Source: JBDUCV01 sp040003255 (GTDB lineage: Bacteria; Actinomycetota; Actinomycetes; Mycobacteriales; Jatrophihabitantaceae). From it: a DNA stretch of 5,887 bases. The DNA is taken from the NCBI GenBank assembly GCA_040003255.1, contig JBDUCV010000099.1:1-5887 (forward strand). Reading direction: 5' to 3'. The notes beneath the pieces were generated by a model. That model searched no databases. It was not told the origin of the DNA and worked only from the letters and a program-made list of their open reading frames with translations. Numbering within the stretch: position 1 is the stretch's first letter; the number at the start of each line of letters is the position of its first letter. Of the stretch, positions 1 to 4,250 are shown piece by piece. Made by a program: the position numbers and the translations under genes.

Positions 1-1319
1 TGCTTGGCGATGATGATGTCGGCCTCGCCGGCGCGGGGCGATTCGCGCTCGTACATGTCCTCGCGGTGGACGAGTAGCACCAGGTCGGAGTCCTGCTCGA
101 TTGAGCCGGATTCGCGAAGATCCGACAGCACCGGTCGCTTGTCGGTGCGCTGCTCGGGACCGCGATTGAGCTGCGACAGCGCGACAACCGGAACGTCCAG
201 CTCCTTGGCGAGCAGCTTGATCGCGCGGGAAAACTCGCTGACTTCTTGTTGGCGGGATTCGACCCGCTTGCCGCTGGTCATCAGTTGCAGGTAGTCGATG
301 ACGATCATCTGCAGGCCGTGACGTTGACGTAGCCGCCGTGACTTCGCCCGGATCTCCATCATGGTGAGGTTCGGTGAGTCGTCGATGAACAGCGGCGCCT
401 CGGCGAGGTCGCCTGATCGGCGGGCCATTCGAGTCCAGTCCTGATCGCTCATGTGGCCGGATCGCATGTTGCGCAGCGGCACCAGCGCCTCGGCCGCGAA
501 CAACCGCATCATGATCTCGAGCTTGCCCATCTCGAGGGAGAACACGACGGTCGGCTTGCCGTGCTTGATCGCCGCCGACCGGGCGAAATCCAAGGCCAAA
601 GTAGATTTGCCAGAACCAGGCCGGCCGGCAACGGTCACCATCTGGCCGGGATGCAGGCCGTTGGTGATCTCGTCGAGCCGACTGAATCCGGTCGGGATGC
701 CGGTGCCGATGCCGCCGGTGGCAGAGATCCGGTCGATCTCGTCCATCGTGCCCTGCAGGAGGGTCTCGATATGGACGTAATCCTCGCTGGTGCGTCGCTC
801 GGTGACGTCGTAAATCTCGGCCTGCGCGCGGTCGACCACGTCGTCGACGCTGCCCACGATGCCCGCCCCGCCGGACGCGGTGTCGTAGCCCATCTGCACG
901 ATGCGGGTGCCGGCGGTGACGAGGCGGCGCAAGGTGGCCCGTTCGGCGACGATCTGGGCGTAGTAGCCGGCATTGGCCGCCGTGGGCACCGTTTGGATCA
1001 GCGTGACCAGGTACTCGGCGCCGCCCACCCGGGCGATCAGCCCTGAGCGCACCAGCTCGGCAGACACCGTGACCGGATCGGCCGGCTCGCCTCGCCCGTA
1101 CAGGTCGAGGATCGCGTCGTAGACCAGCTGGTGCGCGGGCCGATAGAAGTCGGTGGGCCGCAGCACCTCGACCACGTCGGCGATGGCGTCTTTGCTCAGC
1201 AACATGCCGCCCAGCACGGACTGCTCGGCCGCAACGTCCTGCGGCGGGGAGCGGTCGTATTCCGGCACCGAGGTGGCGGTCCGAGCCGGCGCCAGGCGGG
1301 CGTCGTCGGCGATTACCAC
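1..1319 (-). CDS. dnaB: Replicative DNA helicase DnaB (3' end cut by window edge)
   Basis: Hexameric 5'-3' fork helicase loaded at the origin; 439 residues are visible. The N-terminal DnaB domain runs roughly 24-130 (PPQDVAAEQSVLGGML at 25-40), a linker follows to about 205, then the RecA-like ATPase. Seen motifs: Walker A GRPGSGKST at 232-240, FSLEM with Glu263, Walker B IVIDY at 339-343 (Asp342), SQLNRGPEQR at 382-391, and the H4 motif DLRESGSIEQDSD at 400-412. Intein-free family members run to about 460 residues, so only some 20-25 C-terminal residues are missing; the reading ends at IIIAK. The GTG start at 1319 is favoured because GGAGGG (1325-1330) sits 5-6 bases upstream and an in-frame TAG lies 12 codons upstream. 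The linker around 145-160 looks a few residues longer than I recall for M. tuberculosis. The gene follows rplI in the same direction but is separated by 458 bases, so it probably has its own promoter. Confidence 0.97.
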   Translation of the reverse strand, partial: MVIADDARLAPARTATSVPEYDRSPPQDVAAEQSVLGGMLLSKDAIADVVEVLRPTDFYRPAHQLVYDAILDLYGRGEPADPVTVSAELVRSGLIARVGGAEYLVTLIQTVPTAANAGYYAQIVAERATLRRLVTAGTRIVQMGYDTASGGAGIVGSVDDVVDRAQAEIYDVTERRTSEDYVHIETLLQGTMDEIDRISATGGIGTGIPTGFSRLDEITNGLHPGQMVTVAGRPGSGKSTLALDFARSAAIKHGKPTVVFSLEMGKLEIMMRLFAAEALVPLRNMRSGHMSDQDWTRMARRSGDLAEAPLFIDDSPNLTMMEIRAKSRRLRQRHGLQMIVIDYLQLMTSGKRVESRQQEVSEFSRAIKLLAKELDVPVVALSQLNRGPEQRTDKRPVLSDLRESGSIEQDSDLVLLVHREDMYERESPRAGEADIIIAK

Positions 1320-1413
1320 GCGAGCCCTCCCCCCACCGCCAGCGCCGGATGGCTACCGGACGATGTCTATCGGGCCCGTCTGACATTTTCGCACTGAGCA
1401 AGCTGCGGGGCGA

Positions 1414-1448
1414 GCCAGGCGATGACGCTAGAGGTGACGTCGCCTGGC
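1414..1448. repeat. 9-bp perfect inverted repeat overlapping the dnaB promoter
   Basis: GCCAGGCGA (1414-1422) and TCGCCTGGC (1440-1448) are perfect inverted copies separated by 17 bases. The spacer itself holds the direct repeat TGACG (1423-1427 and 1435-1439). The arms cover the candidate start-site region and the promoter spacer, so the element could be an operator for a dimeric repressor. If transcribed, it could instead form a leader hairpin. No run of T follows on either strand, so it is not a typical intrinsic terminator. Confidence 0.5.
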
Positions 1449-1453
1449 CTCAA
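1425..1453 (-). promoter_or_regulatory. Candidate housekeeping-sigma promoter of dnaB
   Basis: On the - strand, TTGAGG (1448-1453) and TAGCGT (1425-1430) are separated by exactly 17 bases. This fits the actinobacterial SigA/HrdB pattern TTGNNN-N17-TANNNT. The start site would fall near 1418-1422, giving an untranslated leader of about 100 bases before the GTG at 1319. This is inferred from motif and spacing only. Confidence 0.4.
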
Positions 1454-1472
1454 TCGGACCTGTGCACACAGC

Positions 1473-1481
1473 TGTGGATAA
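1473..1481 (-). promoter_or_regulatory. DnaA box, perfect match TTATCCACA
   Basis: The + strand reads TGTGGATAA, the exact complement of the classical high-affinity DnaA box TTATCCACA, which points toward dnaB. It overlaps the perfect 10-bp palindrome CACAGCTGTG (1467-1476), next to a second imperfect palindrome CTGTG-CA-CACAG (1460-1471). It lies about 20 bases upstream of the candidate dnaB -35 element, a plausible place for regulation. The base match is direct; function is inferred. Confidence 0.5.
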
Positions 1482-1591
1482 CCCTGTGGGCCACGCCGAT
1501 GAAGATGTAGACCACTGGTGGACAGTGCTGTGAATTACCGGAGGGCGAGCGCGACGTGGCCCATATCGCGGGGCTTGTGTCGCCCACAGGC

Positions 1592-1600
1592 TGTGGACAA
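1592..1600 (-). promoter_or_regulatory. DnaA box, perfect match TTGTCCACA
   Basis: The + strand reads TGTGGACAA, the exact complement of TTGTCCACA, the GC-organism form of the DnaA box used in mycobacterial and streptomycete origins. It has the same orientation as the box at 1473-1481. Its left end forms part of the inverted repeat CCACAG-G-CTGTGG (1584-1596). Confidence 0.5.
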
Positions 1601-1663
1601 AAAGTTTCTGGCTGCGTCGGCGTGGCGAGCCTGCAAACCCATGCCCGGGGGGCCCAAAACGGA

Positions 1664-1702
1664 CAACACCCGGCAGCCGCGCGAGCGCGCCCGCGGGTGT
1701 TG
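1664..1702 (-). terminator. Stem-loop downstream of rplI, candidate operon terminator
   Basis: CAACACCCG (1664-1672) and CGGGTGTTG (1694-1702) form a perfect 9-bp stem. The 21-base interior can fold further through GCGC/GCGC pairing. In the rplI direction the stem ends 75 bases past the stop codon and is followed by TCCGTTTTGGG, a short T run. The U tract is weak, as is common for actinobacterial terminators. An alternative is a processed or protective 3' structure. Confidence 0.45.
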
Positions 1703-1712
1703 GCGCGGCAAA

Positions 1713-1772
1713 AGGACTCAGAAGCGGTCAGGAGGACTCAGAAGCGGTCAGGAGGACTCAGAAGCGGTCAGG
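1713..1772. repeat. Three identical tandem 20-bp repeats
   Basis: Three uninterrupted, identical copies lie at 1713-1732, 1733-1752 and 1753-1772; the unit on + is AGGACTCAGAAGCGGTCAGG. A degenerate fourth unit covers about 1773-1792, which contains the last codons and stop of rplI: on the - strand ACCGCTGTCTGACCTCC against ACCGCTTCTGAGTCCTCC. The array therefore looks like slipped-strand copies of the rplI 3' end. There are no spacers between units, and 20 bp is not a multiple of three. Confidence 0.9.
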
Positions 1773-1777
1773 GGAGG

Positions 1778-2224
1778 TCAGACAGCGGTTACCGTGACCG
1801 GGACGGAGGCCACCACGTCGGGGTGCAGGTCGACGGTGACCACGTGCGACCCGGTTGTCTTGATGTGACCGGGCAGCTGGATGCGCTTGCGATCGAGCAG
1901 CGGACCGCCCGCGTCCTTGACCGCCGCGGCGATGTCAGACGTGGTGATCGAACCGAACAGCTTGCCGCCGGCGCCGGCGCGCGCGCCGAGGGTGACAGCG
2001 AGCCTCTCCAGCTCGTTCTTGATCTCCCGGGCGTGGCCGAGGTCGCGGATCTCGCGGGCGTCGCGTGCCCGCTTGATCTGGCCGATCTGCTTCTCGGCAC
2101 CTTTCGACCAGCTGATCGCCGCGCCGCGGGGAACGAGGAAATTGCGGCCATAGCCGTCGGCGACCTCGACGATGTCGCCGGCCAGGCCGAGCCCAGCCAC
2201 CTCTCGGGTGAGGATGAGTTTCAT
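1778..2224 (-). CDS. rplI: 50S ribosomal protein L9
   Basis: L9 binds 23S rRNA near the base of the L1 stalk and reaches out from the large subunit through a long helix. The 148 residues match the family length. The N-terminal domain starts MKLILTREVAGLG and carries the signature GYGRNFLVPRG at 24-34. A charged connecting helix runs about 41-75 (KGAEKQIGQIKRARDAREI). The C-terminal domain follows with GKLFGSITTSDIAAAVK (87-103) and the DLHPDV segment near 132-137. The start is ATG at 2224 with AAAGGAG about 8 bases upstream. This ribosome binding site overlaps the rpsR stop codon (TAAAGGAG), only 12 bases separate the genes, and translation may be coupled. It is the last gene of the rpsF operon; its 3' end runs into the tandem repeat array. 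Confidence 0.97.
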   Translation of the reverse strand: MKLILTREVAGLGLAGDIVEVADGYGRNFLVPRGAAISWSKGAEKQIGQIKRARDAREIRDLGHAREIKNELERLAVTLGARAGAGGKLFGSITTSDIAAAVKDAGGPLLDRKRIQLPGHIKTTGSHVVTVDLHPDVVASVPVTVTAV

Positions 2225-2236
2225 GCGTCGGCTCCT

Positions 2237-2473
2237 TTAGCGCGCGGTCGACGTGTAAGGAAGCAACGCCATCTCACGGGCGTTCTTGATCGCCTTGGCG
2301 ATCTCGCGCTGTTGCTGGCTACTGACGCCGGTCACCCGCCGGGCGCGGATCTTGCCGCGGTCGGAGATGAACTTGCGCAGCAGCGCGGTGTCCTTGTAGT
2401 CGATGTAGTCGATCTTTGCTGCGAGCAGCGGATTGTTCTTCTTCTTCGGCTTGCGAAGGGGTGGCTTGGCCAT
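2237..2473 (-). CDS. rpsR: 30S ribosomal protein S18, cysteine-free form
   Basis: S18 pairs with S6 on the platform of the small subunit. The 78 residues contain the family core IDYKDTALLRKFISDRG (24-40) and KIRARRVTG (41-49), ending LLPYTSTAR. The N-terminus MAKPPLRKPKKK matches, from memory, the Streptomyces S18 start. The zinc ligands of that form (CxxC plus C..H) are all replaced: Asn14, Leu17, Ser51 and Gln54, so this is a C-minus, zinc-independent S18. The start is placed at the second of two adjacent ATGs (2473) because the family begins MAK. The ATG at 2476, 7 bases after GGAG, is equally possible and adds one Met. The open frame extends upstream into ssb, but that part is a shadow. 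The gene lies 22-25 bases after the ssb stop. Confidence 0.95.
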   Translation of the reverse strand: MAKPPLRKPKKKNNPLLAAKIDYIDYKDTALLRKFISDRGKIRARRVTGVSSQQQREIAKAIKNAREMALLPYTSTAR

Positions 2474-2498
2474 CATGTGGGTGCTCCGTGACGTGTGG

Positions 2499-2987
2499 TT
2501 AGAAGGGGGGCTCGTCGGACATGGCGGCACCGGCCTGCGGAGCAGAGCTCCACGGGTCGTCGGCCGGCGCGTTGCCGCCGTCCGAACCCGATGCGCCGAA
2601 GCCGCCGCCGGTGGATGAGCCGCGTTGGGTGCGGTTGACCTTCGCGGTGGCGTAGCGCAATGACGGACCGATCTCGTCGACGTCGAGCTCGATGACGGTG
2701 CGCTTCTCGCCCTCGCGGGTCTCGAAGCTGCGCTGCTTGAGCCGGCCCTGCGCCACCACCCGCATGCCCCGCTGCAGTGTCTCGGCGACGTTTTCGGCCG
2801 CCTGGCGCCAGATCGAGCAGCGCAGGAAAAGCGCCTCGCCGTCCTTCCACTCGTTGCTGGCGCGGTCAAAGGTGCGGGGCGTCGAGGCGATCGTGAACGA
2901 CGCGACAGCCGCACCGGACGGGGTGAAGCGCAGTTCGGGATCGGCGGTGAGATTGCCGACAACGGTGATGAGCGTGTCGCCTGCCAT
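2499..2987 (-). CDS. ssb: Single-stranded DNA-binding protein SSB
   Basis: The tetrameric SSB coats single-stranded DNA at forks and repair sites and recruits partners through its tail. Of its 162 residues, 1-115 form the OB-fold: MAGDTLITVVGNLTADPELRF start, WKDGEALFLRCSIWRQAAENVAE in the middle, and GRLKQRSFETREGEKRTVIE near 81-100. Then comes a flexible Gly/Ser/Asn-rich linker (about 121-145) with DDPWSSAP (143-150), ending in the acidic interaction tip DEPPF. Length and layout match mycobacterial SSB. The start is ATG at 2987 behind a G-rich Shine-Dalgarno stretch that overlaps the rpsF stop TAG, with only 10 bases between the genes. It is the second gene of the operon, co-made with S6, S18 and L9, as is usual in bacteria. 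Confidence 0.97.
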   Translation of the reverse strand: MAGDTLITVVGNLTADPELRFTPSGAAVASFTIASTPRTFDRASNEWKDGEALFLRCSIWRQAAENVAETLQRGMRVVAQGRLKQRSFETREGEKRTVIELDVDEIGPSLRYATAKVNRTQRGSSTGGGFGASGSDGGNAPADDPWSSAPQAGAAMSDEPPF

Positions 2988-2997
2988 GTCCCGCCCC

Positions 2998-3288
2998 CTA
3001 CCGTGCGTCCGGGCGCAGGACCTTGGTCCGCAGCACCGACTCGTTGAGATTCAGCTGACGGTCCAGTTCGAGCACGCTCGCGGGCTCGGCCTGCAGATCG
3101 ATGACGGCGTAGATGCCCTCGGCGTGCTTGTCGATCTCGAAGGCAAGTCGACGTTTACCCCAGATGTCGACCTTCTCGACGGTGCCGCCGTCTTTCTTGA
3201 CCACGCTCAGGAAGGCGTCCAGGGACGGGGCGATGGTGCGCTCCTCGAGCGTCGGCTCCAGGATCACCATGACTTCGTAGTGGCGCAT
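2998..3288 (-). CDS. rpsF: 30S ribosomal protein S6
   Basis: S6 binds the central domain of 16S rRNA as a heterodimer with S18. The 96 residues match the actinobacterial length and carry the expected blocks: MRHYEVMVILEPTLEER at the start, VEKVDIWGKRRLAFEI in the middle, HAEGIYAVIDLQA, and the C-terminal LDRQLNLNESVLRTKVLRPD. It is the first gene of the rpsF-ssb-rpsR-rplI operon. The ATG at 3288 has a perfect AGGAGG (3301-3306) at a long spacing of 12 bases. An ATG at 3299, one base after the Shine-Dalgarno, is out of frame and too close. The leader has a possible anti-Shine-Dalgarno structure, described separately. Confidence 0.97.
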   Translation of the reverse strand: MRHYEVMVILEPTLEERTIAPSLDAFLSVVKKDGGTVEKVDIWGKRRLAFEIDKHAEGIYAVIDLQAEPASVLELDRQLNLNESVLRTKVLRPDAR

Positions 3289-3300
3289 AGCTGGGCCATG

Positions 3301-3343
3301 CCTCCTATGGACTCATCGGCCGCGGACTGTCCGCAGCAGGAGG
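3301..3343 (-). promoter_or_regulatory. Structured rpsF leader with possible Shine-Dalgarno sequestration
   Basis: In the - strand transcript, CCTCCT (3338-3343) is an exact complement of the rpsF Shine-Dalgarno AGGAGG (3301-3306). Between them lies the hairpin GCGGA-CAG-TCCGC (3322-3334), followed by GGCCGATGAG, which contains a CCG (3317-3319). Many bacteria carry an S6:S18-binding leader with two stems and a conserved CCG in front of rpsF. This arrangement resembles that idea, but I cannot match it to the published consensus by eye. Confidence 0.35.
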
Positions 3344-3376
3344 ATGCGCCAGACCTCTGACGCAAACGATCCCCTT

Positions 3377-3382
3377 AGGTTA
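3377..3382 (-). promoter_or_regulatory. Candidate -10 element of the rpsF operon
   Basis: On the - strand, TAACCT fits the actinobacterial TANNNT -10 pattern. A weak TTCGGT lies 18 bases upstream as a possible -35. The transcript would begin near 3370, leaving a leader of about 80 bases, long enough to hold the structure at 3301-3343. Confidence 0.35.
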
Positions 3383-3448
3383 CCTGCCGACGGCGTCCCA
3401 ACCGAAATCGCCTGCTTCGCCTCGATGGCCGGCGTCAGCGGGCAGGCA

Positions 3449-3454
3449 TAACCT
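3449..3454 (+). promoter_or_regulatory. Candidate -10 element of nfo, implying a leaderless mRNA
   Basis: TAACCT fits TANNNT and ends 7 bases before the nfo ATG at 3462, so transcription would start at or next to the start codon. No good Shine-Dalgarno precedes the ATG (only GGCAGGC further up), which agrees with leaderless translation, a common mode in actinobacteria. No clear -35 is seen. Confidence 0.45.
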
Positions 3455-3461
3455 CGACACC

Positions 3462-4250
3462 ATGCCAGTGATCGGAGCGCACGTAGATTCCGTCGACCCG
3501 CTCGCCGCGGCGGCGGCCACCGGGGCCGATGCGGTCCAGTTCTTCCTCGCCGACCCGCAGGCCTGGAAGGCGCCGCGCGAACACGCTCACGCCGAGGCAA
3601 TCCGCGGCACCGAGCTCACCGTCTACATCCATTCGCCGTACGTGCTCAACGTGGCGACGCTGAACAACCGCATCCGGATTCCGAGTCGCAAGCTGCTCGC
3701 CCAGCACGCGGCTGCGGCGGCTTCGGTCGGCGCCAAGGGACTGATCGTGCACGGCGGCCACGTCAACGCCGGTGACGATGCCGAGGTGGGCTACGACAAC
3801 TGGCGCAAGACGTTCGCACGCGCCGCGTCAGACAGCGGCGGCTTTCCGCTGCCGATATTGATCGAGAACACGGCGGGCGGCAACAACGCGATGGCCCGCC
3901 GCTTCGACCGACTGGCCCGGCTGTGGGACGCCATCGGCGAGTTCGGTCCCGGCTTCTGCCTCGACACCTGCCACGCGTACGCGGGCGGCGAGGATCTCGC
4001 CGGCATCGTCGAGCGGGTGCTCGCGATCACCGGACGCGTCGACCTGGTGCACGCGAACAACAGCCGTGACGCATTCGACTCCGGCGCCGACCGGCACGCG
4101 AATTTCACCACCGGCACCATCGACCCAGGGCAGATCGTCGCCGTGGCGCGGGACGCCGGCAGTGACGTCATCGTCGAGACGCCCGGCGGCCCCGACGGTC
4201 AGGGTGCCGACATCGAGTTTTTGAAGTCCTCGCTGGTGTCTACCGGCTGA
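3462..4250 (+). CDS. nfo: Deoxyribonuclease IV (AP endonuclease)
   Basis: This enzyme cleaves DNA 5' to abasic sites and removes 3'-blocking groups in base-excision repair, using three zinc ions in a TIM barrel. The 262 residues match the mycobacterial homologue's length. All nine metal ligands of the endonuclease IV family can be placed: His57 (YIHSPYVLNVA), His97 (VHGGH), Glu135 (LIENTAGG), Asp168 and His171 (FCLDTCH), His197 (LVHANNSRD), Asp210 and His212 (GADRHAN), Glu239 (IVETPG). It should therefore be active. The barrel begins at once with IGAHVDSVDPLAAAA, supporting the start at 3462. It is the only + strand gene here, transcribed divergently from rpsF. Its last 52 bases overlap the 3' end of the convergent membrane protein gene. 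In M. tuberculosis the homologue lies elsewhere (Rv0670), so its place in this block is unusual. Confidence 0.95.
   Translation: MPVIGAHVDSVDPLAAAAATGADAVQFFLADPQAWKAPREHAHAEAIRGTELTVYIHSPYVLNVATLNNRIRIPSRKLLAQHAAAAASVGAKGLIVHGGHVNAGDDAEVGYDNWRKTFARAASDSGGFPLPILIENTAGGNNAMARRFDRLARLWDAIGEFGPGFCLDTCHAYAGGEDLAGIVERVLAITGRVDLVHANNSRDAFDSGADRHANFTTGTIDPGQIVAVARDAGSDVIVETPGGPDGQGADIEFLKSSLVSTG

Larger units (their letters stand above)
1320..1777. other. Gene-free region between rplI and dnaB with regulatory structure
   Basis: No convincing coding sequence is present. The only sizeable open frames are on + and either run antisense into rplI or lack family resemblance. M. tuberculosis carries a small hypothetical gene (Rv0057) at this position; I see no counterpart. 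From dnaB outwards the stretch holds the dnaB ribosome binding site, a candidate promoter with an overlapping inverted repeat (1414-1453), a cluster of CACAG/CTGTG palindromes and DnaA-box-like nonamers (1460-1600), a terminator-like stem-loop (1664-1702) and three tandem 20-bp repeats (1713-1772) touching the rplI stop region. Confidence 0.75.

Noticed and set aside
453..1046. 197-codon open frame on + over dnaB
   Set aside because: It is antisense to an unmistakable DnaB; a shadow frame.
1460..1600. Chromosomal replication origin
   Set aside because: Only two exact DnaA boxes, no AT-rich unwinding region, and no dnaA, dnaN or rpmH nearby. A regulatory or titration site is the more modest reading.
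1713..1772. Short CRISPR array
   Set aside because: The three units are directly adjacent without spacers and no cas genes are present; it is a plain tandem repeat.
1518..1868. 116-codon open frame on + in the rplI-dnaB gap
   Set aside because: It crosses the tandem repeats and enters rplI antisense, with no Shine-Dalgarno and no recognisable protein features. It is not a convincing Rv0057 counterpart.
1556..2491. 311-codon open frame on +
   Set aside because: It runs antisense through rplI and into rpsR, has no family resemblance, and is the usual GC-rich shadow frame.
2474..2962. Long N-terminal extension of rpsR in the same frame
   Set aside because: This part overlaps ssb in another frame and is Arg/Ser/Pro-rich shadow sequence. 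S18 homology begins only at the MAK start, with its own ribosome binding site.
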